DNA of 64,000 nt from CAWDXG01 sp963822115 (GCA_963822115.1 CAWGGM010000003.1:116330-180329); one strand, 5' to 3'. Shown: positions 28,803-39,538, counted from the first letter of the stretch. The notes: generated by a model from the letters alone, not told the origin. Numbers and translations are program-made.

Positions 28803-29519
28803 TCAACCGACGCGCAGCTTGCCGCCGTAGTCCACGTAGGTGGCCAGCGCCGGCACGCTGTAGAGCACGTCGGCCCGCTCGGCCACCGGGGGCGGCTTCT
28901 GGCCGGCCTCGAGCACAAGCGCGGTAAGGCGTCCGCCGTACACGCAGCCGGTGTCGATACCTGTCGCGTCCGGATGGAGCTGCGGCTCTTTGCGCGCGTT
29001 GTGACCGAACACCACGTGCGGACCACCGACGTAGTGCTCGGCCCAGAGCGCGCCGCCGAAGCGATGCGACGGAATGCCATCGGCGTCGATCGTCCGGATG
29101 TGCGTAACGAGCCACGGGTCCTGCTCGTCGAGCGGGACACCGGGCACGATGCCGGCATGCACGACCCTGAGGTCGTGTCCAGGCAGGTCGACGGATAGCG
29201 GCAACGACTCGAGCTGCGCCCAGTCCTCGTCGTCTAGCTCGCGCAGCACGCGCCGGTGCGCAGGCGAGAGGCGCGGCCCGGGCTGGCCGCGCGAGCGTGC
29301 GTCGCGGGCCGCCAGCAGCCGTTCCTCGTGGTTGCCGACCACTGCCCGGGCGCCAAGCGACCGCACCCGCCCCAGGACCCCGCGCGAATCCGGCCCGCGC
29401 GCCACGAGATCCCCCACGAAAACCAGCTGATCGTCCGCCCCCACGGCGAGCCGCTCGAGCAGCGCATCCAGCTCCGCTGCGCAGCCATGCACGTCGCCGA
29501 CGATCAGGGTCCGACCCAT
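28803..29519 (-). CDS. metallophosphoesterase (diadenosine tetraphosphatase / PPP-type)
   Basis: This 238-residue calcineurin-fold enzyme has all dinuclear metal motifs: GDVHG (8-12), GDLVARGPDS (about 36-45), GNHEE, VVHAGIVPG and FGHNA. The arrangement resembles ApaH/PrpE-like symmetrical Ap4A hydrolases and bacterial protein phosphatases. The substrate could be dinucleoside polyphosphate or a phosphoprotein. ATG 29519 starts directly at the first strand. Confidence 0.88.
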   Translation of the reverse strand: MGRTLIVGDVHGCAAELDALLERLAVGADDQLVFVGDLVARGPDSRGVLGRVRSLGARAVVGNHEERLLAARDARSRGQPGPRLSPAHRRVLRELDDEDWAQLESLPLSVDLPGHDLRVVHAGIVPGVPLDEQDPWLVTHIRTIDADGIPSHRFGGALWAEHYVGGPHVVFGHNARKEPQLHPDATGIDTGCVYGGRLTALVLEAGQKPPPVAERADVLYSVPALATYVDYGGKLRVG

Positions 29520-29715
29520 AGCGAGAAGGTAATTGCCGGAAAATACGTGTCAATTCGGGCAGGTACCCAGGCGCCCGCAGAAAGCCACGAAAATCCGTGC
29601 TCAACGCGTCCCGCGCAGGGCTATTCTCGGCCGCCCGGGCACCGCAAGGTTCCGGACCGCTTGCGGTTTTGGCCGCCTGCGTGATAGCCGTGCAAGTCGA
29701 AAAGTCAGGGAGAAC

Positions 29716-30441
29716 ATGAGCATGCCCGTCCGCGTCCGCTCCGTGGCCACTCCGGCCCTCGTCGCTGTCCTTGCCCTCGGCCTTACCGGCTGTGACCGCA
29801 ACGAGATCAAGTACAAGCCCAAGCCGGCGCCCAGCGGCGCGAAAGCCACTCTGCCTCCGGTGCCGAACGTCCCGCAGAAGCCCATCAAGAAGGGCGATGC
29901 GTACACCGTGTGGGGCGCAAGCTACTACCTGCGCAGCCGCGTCCATCACAAGGAAGTAGCCGACAAGAAGCTCAGCATCACCGGGTGGATCGTGAAGACC
30001 AACCTGCCGGAGGCGCCCAAGTGCGCCGTGCACAAGACAGGCAAGGCCGATCCCGACAACTGCAATCCGCCCATCCCCGCGTTCTGGATTGGCGACACGA
30101 AGGACGCCAAGCTGAGCGACTGCATCAAGGTCGAGGGCTGGGCGTCGAACTTCGCGCAGATCTACGACGCCATCGAGAAGTACAAGAAGCTCAAAGGCGA
30201 CGAGAAGGACACCGGGCCCAAAGAGCCGGTAAGCGACGAGCTGTGGGCCGTGCCCCTGCCCTACCCGCTGCCCGTCAAGGGCGTCGAGGTCACTGTCACC
30301 GGCAAGTACTCGACCACGTTCACGCGCTCGTCGACAGGTACGGAAGCCGACCCGATCATGGGCCTGATGACGTACGAGAAGATCGCCTACAAGACGAAGC
30401 CGACCGAGCCGGCAACGCTGCCGGGCATGAAGAAGGACTGA
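29716..30441 (+). CDS. hypothetical lipoprotein upstream of tamAB
   Basis: This 241-residue protein begins with a lipoprotein signal (LALGLTGC) after the ATG at 29716, which has AGGGAG upstream. The mature part is unrecognised; it contains a WGASYYLRSRVHHKEVADKK segment, two cysteines flanking NCNPPIPAFWIGD, and a beta-rich C-terminal half reminiscent of an OB-type fold. It lies 58 bp before the TamA-like gene on the same strand, so an outer-membrane role in that assembly pathway is possible but only inferred. Confidence 0.75.
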   Translation: MSMPVRVRSVATPALVAVLALGLTGCDRNEIKYKPKPAPSGAKATLPPVPNVPQKPIKKGDAYTVWGASYYLRSRVHHKEVADKKLSITGWIVKTNLPEAPKCAVHKTGKADPDNCNPPIPAFWIGDTKDAKLSDCIKVEGWASNFAQIYDAIEKYKKLKGDEKDTGPKEPVSDELWAVPLPYPLPVKGVEVTVTGKYSTTFTRSSTGTEADPIMGLMTYEKIAYKTKPTEPATLPGMKKD

Positions 30442-30499
30442 GCCGGTCCCGCGCCGCCGCTTCCATGGTGGCGCCGCATGCAGCACAGACCTACCCTGC

Positions 30500-32668
30500 T
30501 TGCGCGTGCAGGGAGATAACCGAGTCCAGCGTGGAGCGGCTTTCGTGCTGCTTCTTGCGCTGCTGGCGCTCGCCGGCTGCGTGAAGAAGCCATATCCGGC
30601 CGATCGCCCTGTCGTCGAGAGCGTCCAGCTGGAGAACGCCGGCTCGGTGGACACCGATGACGTCCTCGGCGGGCTCGCCACGGCTGCTTCGCCGCGCTTC
30701 CTCGGGCTGTGGGACGGCGTTGTCTTCGACTACGAGGTCTACGACAAGGCGCTGCTAGCCAAGGATCTGCAGCGCGTCGAGCGCTACTACCAGCGCCGCG
30801 GCTGGTACGAGGCCAAGGTCACGGCGGCGCGCGTCTGGTATCCGGACCCGGGCGACCCGCATCACGTGAAGGTGCAGATCCGCGTGGTGCCGGGACCGCG
30901 CGTGGTGATCGGCAGCGTCGGGGTCCACGGGCTCGAGCACCTGCCTATCAAGATCGCCACCAAGGCCTATGCCGCCGGCACGGCGGTCCTGGCCAAGGGC
31001 ACGCCGTTCGAAGCCGACGCCTTCCAGGCGGCGAAGAAAGCGATCGGGGACACGCTCGCGGACAACGGCTACGCGTTCGTCAAGGTCGACGCGCACGCGA
31101 AGGTCGATCTCGACACGCTCTCGGCCGAGATCGAGATCAACGTCAAGCCCGGACCGGCCGCCACCTACGGCAAGGTGAGCATCGTCGGGCTGAAGGAAAT
31201 CCCCGAAGGCCCGGTCCGCGCCAACCTGAACATCGAGGAGGGACAGCCCTACTCGCACGCCGATCTGCGCGAGGCGCAGGACGCGCTCATCAACCTGGGC
31301 GTGTTCGCCAGCGTCGACGTGCGCCAGGACACCAGCCAACCCGAGACCCACAAGGTCCCGATCACCGTGGTGGTCCGCGAGAGCTCGCTGCGCACCCTCA
31401 GAGTAGGCGGCGGCGTGCGCGCGGACGTGCTCAGGCTGTCCGGCCATCTGCGCCTGGGCTGGGAGGATCGCAATTTCCTGGGGGGAATGCGCAACTTCTC
31501 CATCGACACGCGCCCGGGCGTGACGCTGTTCCCAGCCAGCCTGTACCAGCTCAGCAGCCTGGGCAAAGGCGTCAAACCCGTTCCCGAGAACTACCTCAGG
31601 GCGGAGCTCAAGCAGCCATCGTTCATCGAGGGGCGCACGACCGGCTTCCTCGCCAGCGAGTTCAACGTCTACCCGCTGCTCTACCCCAACATGAGCGTGA
31701 CCGACCGCATCATCGGCTACCTCGAGCTCAAGGCCTCGGCGGGCGTCGAGCGCGCCTTCTTCGGCTACCACTTCTACGTCACGCCTTCGTACAACTGGCA
31801 ATCCGACCGCCCGTTCATCTATCCGAACAGCGTCGACAAGCAGAAACCGGCCGGACTCGATCCGGTGCAGGTGTCGTTTCCGGAGCTGGTCACACACCTC
31901 GACTTCCGCGACAACCGCATCGAGCCGACGCAGGGCTTCTATCTGACCAACTCGTTGCAGATCGCGGGCTACATCTTCGGCGGCACGGTCAGCGATGTAC
32001 GCATCCGCCCCGAGGCGCGCGTCTATCTGCCATTGACCCGCTCGCACAGCGTGGTCCTGGCCGTGCGCACGGTCGTCGGCCTGCTGTTTCCCCACAACTA
32101 CGGCAGCTCGCTCGAAGACCCCTCGCTCAACCCCTACGACCCGGCGGTCGTCCGCGATCAGCACAAGCTGCTGTTCCGCGCGTTCTACTCCGGAGGTCCC
32201 GACTCCAACCGCGGCTACGCGTATCGCGAGGTCGGACCGCAGGGCCCGCTCGGCTTCCTGGTGCCGACCGGCGTCAACTGCTCGCTGACGCAGCCGGGCC
32301 CGAACGGAACGACGACAACGCTCAGCTACGCCCAGCTCCCCGCGCAGTGCATCCGGCCGCTCGGCGGACTGACGCTGTGGGAAGCGTCGCTGGAAGTGCG
32401 CTTCCCCATCGCTGGCCCGGTGCGCGGCGCGACTTTTCTCGATTCCAGCGACGTCACACGTAGAGTGGCCGACATCGCGTTCAATGCCCCGCACCTGTCG
32501 GCAGGCGCCGGGCTGCGCTACACCACACCCGTGGGGCCGTTGCGTTTCGACGTAGGCTGGCGGCTGCCGGGGCTCCAGGTCATCAGCGGCACGCGCAACG
32601 AGGGAACGCCGGGAACGACGTTCGGCCTGCCGATCGCCATCAACATCGCGCTGGGAGAGGCGTTCTGA
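30500..32668 (+). CDS. tamA: TamA/BamA-family outer-membrane protein (Omp85)
   Basis: This protein of about 722 residues has a lipoprotein-like signal (LLALLALAGC), three POTRA-like domains (to about residue 300, with EAKVTAARVWYPDPGD and GRAPLTG-free beta-alpha repeats), then a 16-strand-type beta-barrel ending in aromatic/hydrophobic residues (INIALGEAF). The barrel contains RGY in SNRGYAYREVGPQGPLG, the Omp85 lid-lock motif. It is immediately followed by a TamB homologue with one base overlap, giving a tamA-tamB operon for outer-membrane protein or lipid transport. The start (TTG 30500, GTG 30506 or later) is uncertain. Confidence 0.9.
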   Translation: MRVQGDNRVQRGAAFVLLLALLALAGCVKKPYPADRPVVESVQLENAGSVDTDDVLGGLATAASPRFLGLWDGVVFDYEVYDKALLAKDLQRVERYYQRRGWYEAKVTAARVWYPDPGDPHHVKVQIRVVPGPRVVIGSVGVHGLEHLPIKIATKAYAAGTAVLAKGTPFEADAFQAAKKAIGDTLADNGYAFVKVDAHAKVDLDTLSAEIEINVKPGPAATYGKVSIVGLKEIPEGPVRANLNIEEGQPYSHADLREAQDALINLGVFASVDVRQDTSQPETHKVPITVVVRESSLRTLRVGGGVRADVLRLSGHLRLGWEDRNFLGGMRNFSIDTRPGVTLFPASLYQLSSLGKGVKPVPENYLRAELKQPSFIEGRTTGFLASEFNVYPLLYPNMSVTDRIIGYLELKASAGVERAFFGYHFYVTPSYNWQSDRPFIYPNSVDKQKPAGLDPVQVSFPELVTHLDFRDNRIEPTQGFYLTNSLQIAGYIFGGTVSDVRIRPEARVYLPLTRSHSVVLAVRTVVGLLFPHNYGSSLEDPSLNPYDPAVVRDQHKLLFRAFYSGGPDSNRGYAYREVGPQGPLGFLVPTGVNCSLTQPGPNGTTTTLSYAQLPAQCIRPLGGLTLWEASLEVRFPIAGPVRGATFLDSSDVTRRVADIAFNAPHLSAGAGLRYTTPVGPLRFDVGWRLPGLQVISGTRNEGTPGTTFGLPIAINIALGEAF

Positions 32669-35600
32669 TGGGCCCGGGCACGCGCCGGCTGCTCCACATC
32701 GTGGGCCGGGCTCTCGCCGCGCTCGGGCTGACGGCCGTGTTCCTGGCGTCGACGCTGGCCGGATTCCTGCTGCATCTGGATCTGCCCGCGGGGCGCCGGC
32801 TGGCTGCCAAGGCGCTGTCCAGGCTGCTCGGTGACGTGTTCCAGGGCAAGGTCACGGTCGGACGCTTCGACGACATCGACGCGGACAGGATCATCGCGAG
32901 CAACGTGGAGGTGCGGGATCCGCAGGGCAACATCGTGCTGGAGGTGTCGAAGCTGCGCGCCAAGGCGGACCTGCCGGGCATCGCCCAGGAAATCCTCTGG
33001 GGCGGACAGAAAATCGACATCGTGATCCCGCACGTGCGGGTCGAGAAGGCCGAGGGCAACATCCTGCCCGATCCGAAGACCGGCATCCCCACCATCGCGG
33101 CCGCGTTCACGCCGGTGACGCATCCCGCCAAGCCCGGTGCAAAGCCGTCTGGCCCGCCGCGACAGGTACACGTCTGGCTACCGCACATCGAGATCGGACG
33201 AGCGTACGCGCGCGGTAGTGTGGCCGGTCTGCCCACGCTCGAGACCGAGCTCGCACAGGTGCAGGGCTCGGTGCTTGCGACGCCGAAGGGGGTCGCCGTC
33301 GACGTGTCGCGCTTCGGCACGATCGTGCGCGGACTCGCCGGCACCGACGCGCGCGGCACCGGCACGCTGCACATCCGTGAACCGGGCGCCATCTGGGCGT
33401 CCTTCGATGGCTACCTCGGCAACGTCGAGTTCGGTGCGTTCACGCGCGTGGACGGCAACCGCCTCACCGCAACGCTCGATCTTCCGCGCGCGAAACCCGA
33501 AGCCATGCGCGCGCTGTTCCCCGCCTGGCCGCTGAAGCACGACATGGCCGCGCACATCGAAGCACGCGGCCGGCTACCCGAGCTGTCCACCAGCGCGACC
33601 TTCGACGTGTCGGGCGCCCACATCAAGGCGCGCGGGCCCCTGCACCTGGCCGGCAACGTCGGCGCAGAGCTCGATGTGAATGCCCGCCACGTCAACATCC
33701 AGGCGCTGTGGCCGAAGGCGCCCGAAACGGACATCACCGCGAAAACGAGCCTGGGCATCTGGAACAAGAACGGACAGGTCGTGGTCGACGTGAACGGCAC
33801 CACGCAGCCGACCGAGATCGCCGGGCAGCCCGTGCCGGCCGTGGACGTGAGCGGCACGTTCAACGAAAAGGGTTTCAACGGCAAGGCGACGCTGCACGAA
33901 CGCGGTCTGCCGCTGAAGATGGCCTTTGCCGTGCACCCGGACGGCGCCATCGACCTGGACGCGCAGTCGCGGGGCTTCAGTATCCAGGGCGCGCCGCGCC
34001 TCAAGCAGTACACGAGCGCACGCGGCGAAGCGCAGATGCGGGTCAAAGCGCGCATCGCACACGACCATCTGGACGCCTACCTGACGGCGGACGTGAACGA
34101 CTTCGCCCTGGGGGACGTGAAGCTCGGCCACGGCCGGATCACCGGTCACGCCTCCGGACCCATCGCGGAGCCGAAGCGGCTCGCCATCGATGCGCAGCTA
34201 TCCGGCAAGGACATGCGCGCTGGAATGTTCTCCTTCGACAGTGTCGACGCCAGCGCGCGGGGTCCGGTGCTCGAGCCGCATGTGCAGGCCCAACTGAAGG
34301 ACCGCTTCGGCCCTTCGATCAAAGCCTCCGCCGTCGTGCCGACAGAAGGCGCGACGCGGATCAGAAAGCTCGATGTCGAGGTCAAGCGCGGCAGCGCGGC
34401 TCTTCACGGCAAGGTCGCCAGGCTCGACCTTTCCAGAGGCAACATCGAGATCAAGGACCTCGCTCTGACCGGTGCCGGGGGCGAGCTGCACGGCTCCGCG
34501 CTTGTCCGGCCGAGCTCGGTCGCGATCCACGCCGACGGCAGCGGTCTCGACCTCGACAAGGTCGCCCAGGCGCTCGGACTGCCACGCGGCACCGTGGGCG
34601 GCAGGCTCGGCATCCACGCGAACGTAACGAGCAGCAAGAAGACCTCCAGCGGCGAGGTGCGCGTCGCGCTCGGCAACGCGTCGATCATGAGCTTCGGGGG
34701 GATCTCGCTGCTGCTCAACGCCAAGCTCGACGACCAGAGCCTGGACGGCGATGCGTCGGTGCTGGTCAAGGACATCGGCGCGCTCGGCGCACAGTGGGAG
34801 ACGACGCTCGCCGGTCCCGTCCAGAAAGGGACCTCCTGGCGCGACATCATCGGTCAGGCGCAGGTGCAGTTCAGCAACGTGAACCTGATGGGACTCGAGC
34901 ACGCGCTGCCGAAGAGCCTGCACGTCGACAAGGTGACGGGACACGCGTTCGGCCAGTTCCGCATCGAGCGCAAGCTGGCTGCTGCGCTGCCCAGCGTGTC
35001 CGGCGTCGCCGGCACGAAGGGTCTGGATGTCGTGCGCACCGTGCCGGGCGAGAAACCCGAGCACATCCAGGGCGTGGATGTGCAGGTTGGCGGACAGATC
35101 AACGGCGAGACCGGCGCCACCAACGGCACCACGCGGCTCATCTACCAGGACAGTGTGCTCGCCGCCGCCAGCGGGCAGCTATCGGTCGATCTCCCCCGCG
35201 CCGTCCAGGCCCCGCGAAAGCTCGGAGAGCAGCTGATGCAGACGCCGATCACCGCCGTGCTCAACGTGCCGGACCGCTCGCTGGACGCCCTGCCGGGACC
35301 GCTCCAGCCGCGCGGCGTCAGCGCCACCGTCGGCGGCAAGCTCAGCCTCACGGGAACACTCGCCAGCCCGACGTTCAGCGCGCGCGCCACGGCTCGCCGC
35401 ATTTCCTTCACGGGTAGCCGCTATGCGACGCCCTTCGATCTCGACGCCAGCGCCCAGTATGTCCAGAAGACGGGACGTTTCGGCGGCACCGCCCGCGTAC
35501 TCGCCGGCAGCCGGCGTCTGGCACTGCTGACTGCACAGGGCACGGCTCGCTGGAAGAACCTGATCCACGACGTCCCGGCGGACACGCCGCGCTGGACCGG

Positions 35601-37317
35601 CGGCGTGCAGCTTCTCCTGGACGGGCTTCCGCTGCGTCTCGTTCCCCAGCTCGCCGACAACCACGTCGACGGCGAGCTGTACGGTTCGGCCGCGCTGCAG
35701 CGCCAGAAGCTCCTGCCCCAGCTCGCCGCCAACGTGGACGTACGCGGCACCAACGTGGACATGATCCCGGTGGGCGACGGGCGCGCCACGGTGCGCTCGA
35801 ACGGCGAGGCGCTGAACGCTTCGCTGCACTTCGACCACAACGGCGGCAGCCTCGACGCGCAGGCCCACGCGGCGCTCGGCTGGCAAGGCATCGTACCGAG
35901 CGTGGACGACAAGCGCCCGGTGCGCATCGATGTGGGCGCGCAGCACTTCGACGCCGTGGTGCTCACGCCCGTGCTCAGCGACGTGCTGAGCGAGCTGAGC
36001 GGCAACATCGACGCCAAGCTGTCCGCCGTGCTGTCGCGGGAACGGGATCCGGAGCACCCCAAGCAGAAGCGCTGGACCGGGCAGCTCAGCGGCCAGGCCG
36101 ACATGCAGCACGGCGTGGTGCAGATCGCCGCCCTGGGCATGCGGCTGACGGACGTGGCCTTCAAGGCGACCGCCACCGGCAAGGGGCGCCGCACCGAGAT
36201 CGTGATCCCGAGCGCTACGGCGAAGTCCCGCTCCGCGGAGCGGAACATCGCGGCCAGCGCCAGGCTGTACCTGAACGGGCTCGCCCTCGACCACGGCGTC
36301 GCAGCCGTGAACCTCGGCTCCGGGCACAGCGGCGTACCGCTGATGACCGAGGGCGTGCAGCTGGCAACGGTCACGACCGGAGCGCCGATCACTGTCAAGC
36401 TGCGCCGCGTCCCGCAGCAGATGCTGGTGGACGTCGACGTGCCGAAAGCGGAAGCGAAGCTGCCGCGCGCCACTTCGCGCAACGTGATCTCGCTGGAGCA
36501 GGATCCGGACATCGAGGTGCTGCAGCCGCTCGGCGAGCCGGTGGAGCACCGCAGCGGCCAGGCGCTGCCCTGGCGCGTCGCCTTCAAGCTGGGCGACGTG
36601 CGCATCATGCGCAGCGATATCGAGGTCCCGATCCGCGGCGAGCCCGTCATCGAGATCGGCAAGAAGGCCGAGGTCAAGGGCTACGTCTCGCTCGAACCGG
36701 GCGGGCGCGTGCCGGCGCTGGGCAAGGTGTTCGTCATCGACGGGGGGCGCGTGACCTTCGACACGGGCAACTCGTCCAACCCGCACGTGGACGTGACGGC
36801 GAGCTGGCGATCGCCGGAAGGCACCACCGTGTACGCGACCGTGCAGGGCACGGTGAAGGGCGCCAAGCTCAGACTGAGCAGCGACCCGGCGATGCCCGAA
36901 CCCGAGATCATCGCGCTCTTGCTCGGCGGCCCGACTGGCGAGAGCGAGGCGGGCTCCGGCGGCCAACAGGCGCAGGCGATCGGCGTGGGCGCCGCCGCGC
37001 TCGGCTTCAACGAGCTGTTCTCGGAGACGCCGCTCGGCGCCGTGCAGTTCCGCGCCAGCACGCGCGAGAACCGCTACACCTCCACGTCGAATCCGGCCTA
37101 CACCGCAGCGGTCCGCATCAGCGACGAGGTCTGGCTGGAAGGCACCTACGAACAGGGCGGCGCCACCGGCGGCGCGGGTGACCCGAACGCCTCGGGCGCC
37201 AGCAAGGCCGCGTTCAGCGCAGCCATCGACTGGCGCTTCCACAGGAACTGGTCTTTGCGTACCGAGGCCGGCAACGCCAGCACGGCCATCGACCTGCTCT
37301 GGCACTACCGCTACTAG
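32668..37317 (+). CDS. tamB: TamB-like translocation and assembly module protein
   Basis: This 1549-residue protein has an N-terminal signal anchor (about 10-35), a very long repetitive beta-rich middle of the AsmA/TamB taco-like type, and the C-terminal DUF490/TamB domain with SLEPGGRVPALGKVFVIDGG, DVTASWRSPEGTTVYATVQG and IALLLGGPTG. TamB spans the periplasm and works with the TamA pore in outer-membrane protein insertion and phospholipid transport. The ATG at 32668 overlaps the tamA stop. Length is in the normal 1200-1600 range. Confidence 0.93.
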   Translation: MGPGTRRLLHIVGRALAALGLTAVFLASTLAGFLLHLDLPAGRRLAAKALSRLLGDVFQGKVTVGRFDDIDADRIIASNVEVRDPQGNIVLEVSKLRAKADLPGIAQEILWGGQKIDIVIPHVRVEKAEGNILPDPKTGIPTIAAAFTPVTHPAKPGAKPSGPPRQVHVWLPHIEIGRAYARGSVAGLPTLETELAQVQGSVLATPKGVAVDVSRFGTIVRGLAGTDARGTGTLHIREPGAIWASFDGYLGNVEFGAFTRVDGNRLTATLDLPRAKPEAMRALFPAWPLKHDMAAHIEARGRLPELSTSATFDVSGAHIKARGPLHLAGNVGAELDVNARHVNIQALWPKAPETDITAKTSLGIWNKNGQVVVDVNGTTQPTEIAGQPVPAVDVSGTFNEKGFNGKATLHERGLPLKMAFAVHPDGAIDLDAQSRGFSIQGAPRLKQYTSARGEAQMRVKARIAHDHLDAYLTADVNDFALGDVKLGHGRITGHASGPIAEPKRLAIDAQLSGKDMRAGMFSFDSVDASARGPVLEPHVQAQLKDRFGPSIKASAVVPTEGATRIRKLDVEVKRGSAALHGKVARLDLSRGNIEIKDLALTGAGGELHGSALVRPSSVAIHADGSGLDLDKVAQALGLPRGTVGGRLGIHANVTSSKKTSSGEVRVALGNASIMSFGGISLLLNAKLDDQSLDGDASVLVKDIGALGAQWETTLAGPVQKGTSWRDIIGQAQVQFSNVNLMGLEHALPKSLHVDKVTGHAFGQFRIERKLAAALPSVSGVAGTKGLDVVRTVPGEKPEHIQGVDVQVGGQINGETGATNGTTRLIYQDSVLAAASGQLSVDLPRAVQAPRKLGEQLMQTPITAVLNVPDRSLDALPGPLQPRGVSATVGGKLSLTGTLASPTFSARATARRISFTGSRYATPFDLDASAQYVQKTGRFGGTARVLAGSRRLALLTAQGTARWKNLIHDVPADTPRWTGGVQLLLDGLPLRLVPQLADNHVDGELYGSAALQRQKLLPQLAANVDVRGTNVDMIPVGDGRATVRSNGEALNASLHFDHNGGSLDAQAHAALGWQGIVPSVDDKRPVRIDVGAQHFDAVVLTPVLSDVLSELSGNIDAKLSAVLSRERDPEHPKQKRWTGQLSGQADMQHGVVQIAALGMRLTDVAFKATATGKGRRTEIVIPSATAKSRSAERNIAASARLYLNGLALDHGVAAVNLGSGHSGVPLMTEGVQLATVTTGAPITVKLRRVPQQMLVDVDVPKAEAKLPRATSRNVISLEQDPDIEVLQPLGEPVEHRSGQALPWRVAFKLGDVRIMRSDIEVPIRGEPVIEIGKKAEVKGYVSLEPGGRVPALGKVFVIDGGRVTFDTGNSSNPHVDVTASWRSPEGTTVYATVQGTVKGAKLRLSSDPAMPEPEIIALLLGGPTGESEAGSGGQQAQAIGVGAAALGFNELFSETPLGAVQFRASTRENRYTSTSNPAYTAAVRISDEVWLEGTYEQGGATGGAGDPNASGASKAAFSAAIDWRFHRNWSLRTEAGNASTAIDLLWHYRY

Positions 37318-37350
37318 GGTTGCCCACCGCCGCGGGTAGCGGATCCGCGA

Positions 37351-37390
37351 CCGTCCGGCAGTGTCCGGCAGTGTCCGGCAGTGTCTGGCG
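37351..37390. repeat. four tandem 10-bp units between tamB and the amidase gene
   Basis: Four consecutive 10-bp units of the form cc/GTGTCCGGCA fill 37351-37390; the two inner units are identical and the outer two differ at one to two bases. They lie in the 165 bp gap after the tamB stop, before the start of the next gene. No promoter or terminator is obvious there. Confidence 0.7.
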
Positions 37391-37482
37391 CCGGCCGGAC
37401 GTTTCCGCGCCGGACCGACAACAAAACCAGGGGAATTCCCCACTTGCAGGGGCTGGCACGGTGTCTGCTCCTGGTCACGCCC

Positions 37483-39490
37483 ATGAGCCGCTTGCTGCGT
37501 TGGGTCATCCTGGGCTTGGTCGTTTTCGCCGTCGCTTGCTCGCCGGCAGTGGGCGAGCGCCACCTATCGGGCTATCGCGCCACCGGTGCCGGCGACGATC
37601 TGGTGTTCGGCACGGCGGATCTGTCGCATTTCACCGACGAGGGCGGCTACGCCGTGTCGAAGGTGATCGCGGCGGGCGGGCCCGCGACGCGCGGTGGCTT
37701 CCTGTTTGATCTGTGGGGGGACGTCGGCAGCTCCAAGGTGACGCCGGAGGTGCGCGGCGTGCGCGATGACGGCACGAAGACCGACTGGGTCCCCGCCCAG
37801 ATCACCTGGCAGGAGGCGCCGCATCTGGTGGCGCGCGCGGACCTCGGCGAGAGCGTGACCGCGACGCAGATCCGCATCCCGTCGGGGCAGGTCGAGCTCA
37901 TCCAGAACATGATCTACGACGCGGTGACGCCGGCGGAGGTCGCCGCGGGCGACTCGCAGCCGTCGTCGAACGTCGGCTCGAAGAGCCAGGCACTGTCGTC
38001 GAGCTTGATGGGCCTGGTGCAGCCGCGGTCCGCATGGAATGCGCGGCCGGCACGCTGCTCGAGCACAGACGCGAACAAGTACCGCATGACGATCCACAAT
38101 ACCTTCACGCCGCCGTCGTCGTCCGGCGGCTATGCGGCGCGCATCCGCTCCATCCAGGCGTACGACCAGGACACACACGGCTGGTGCGACATCGGCTACC
38201 ACTTCCTGGTCACCGAGGACGGCCGCGTGTGGGAAGGCCGGCCGGTGGACAAGATGGGAGCGCACATCGCCCACCACAACACGGGCAACATCGGCATCGC
38301 GTTCGTGGGCTGCTTCCAGAAGGGCGCGTGCGACGGCATCACGAGCTCGAACGTGCCCACCGAAGCCGCCATCGAGGGCGCGGGTCACGTGATGCACGCT
38401 CTGGCGCAGGAGTTCAGCATCTCGCCGTCGTCCGCAGACATCGAAGGCCACCGTGACTTCCCCGGCGTGCACACCACATGCCCTGGCGACGGCCTGGAAT
38501 CGCGCGTCCCGGACCTGATCGCGATGGCCGACGGAGCGGCGCAGCCCCCCGCGCAGGGCTCGACCGAGCCGCCGGGGCGCGCGCTCGGCGTGGTGTGGGA
38601 TCTGTCGCAGAACGTCCTCGCCGGCCACCAGCGGCAACGTGCGCATCGCCGGCGCCACCGTGAGCATCGTCGGCGGCAACACGTCGACGACGGCGCGCGC
38701 GGGCGACGCTTTCTGGTCGCTCCAGCTTGCGCCGGGCGACTACGTGCTGAGCGCGTCGGCACAGGGGTACCAGAGCGCCACCGAGACGATCCACGTCGAC
38801 AGCGGCTCCGACACCTGGGGGTCGATCGGCCTCGAGCCGGACGGTGCGGGCAGCGGCGGCGCGAGCGGAAGCGGCGGCAGCGGGGGCTCGAGTGGCAGCG
38901 GTGGCAGCTCCGGTACGGGCGGCACCACGGGCAGCGGCGGCACCACGGGCAGCGGCGGCACCACGGGCAGCGGCGGCACCACGGGCACGGGCGGCGGCAG
39001 CTCGCAGTACAGCGCTGTGGTACAGGCCGCGCTCGATCGTGCGCAGGCCGGCGTGGGCTTCTCGTACTGGTGGGGACACGGTCGCTTCCTGCCCGGCGGG
39101 CCCACGAGCAGCACCGCCGGCTCGTGCAGCGGCAGCTGCCCCAGCTGCTCCCACGGCGGCAGCTACGGCGGCGACTGCTCCGGCTACATCGCGAAGATCT
39201 GGCAGGTGCCGTCGCAGAACTCCGACCTGACGGTCGACTCGCACCCGTACAGCACGCTCGACTTCTACTACGACACCGCCTTGTGGACGACGGTGTCGCG
39301 CAGCAACGTCAAGGCCGCCGACGCGTTCGTGTACCGCAGTGGGAGCCACGGGCACATCTTCCTGTACGGGAAGGGTGACGGTTGGGGTTCGATCTACGCC
39401 TACGAGTGCAAAGGCTGCTCGTACGGCTGCGTCGCCGGCTACCGCACAGCGTCCAGCGCGTACCACGCGATCCGCCGCACCGGATACTGA
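37483..39490 (+). pseudogene. PGRP-type N-acetylmuramoyl-L-alanine amidase with C-terminal hydrolase-like domain, frameshifted
   Basis: Start ATG 37483 gives a lipoprotein-like signal (VVFAVACSP). The first half holds a complete zinc amidase/PGRP domain (MTIHNTFTPPSSSGG; DIGYHFLVTEDGRVWEGRP; GHRDFPGVHTTCPG with the His and Cys zinc ligands). Near 38615 the frame shifts; the second frame continues with a carboxypeptidase-regulatory/PEGA-like beta domain (VRIAGATVSIVGGNTSTTAR), a GSGGTT repeat linker and a C-terminal NlpC/P60-like domain (GGDCSGYIAKIWQV). Removing one base yields one protein of about 668 residues cleaving peptidoglycan at two sites. Domain calls for the second half are by pattern. 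Confidence 0.8.
38918..38989 (+). repeat. four 18-bp coding repeats (GGTTGS linker)
   Basis: The unit GGCGGCACCACGGGCAGC is repeated four times in tandem (last copy ends CACG). It encodes a Gly-Gly-Thr-Thr-Gly-Ser linker between the beta domain and the C-terminal hydrolase-like domain of the amidase gene. The copies are identical at DNA level, so the array may vary in number between strains. Confidence 0.85.
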
Positions 39491-39538
39491 GTCTGGACTA
39501 CGCTGGCGGAAACGACGGGCAGCCCAGGCGCCCTACCA

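Noticed and set aside
38918..38989. CRISPR-like repeat array
   Set aside because: The units are directly adjacent without spacers and encode a protein linker. No other CRISPR-like array was seen.
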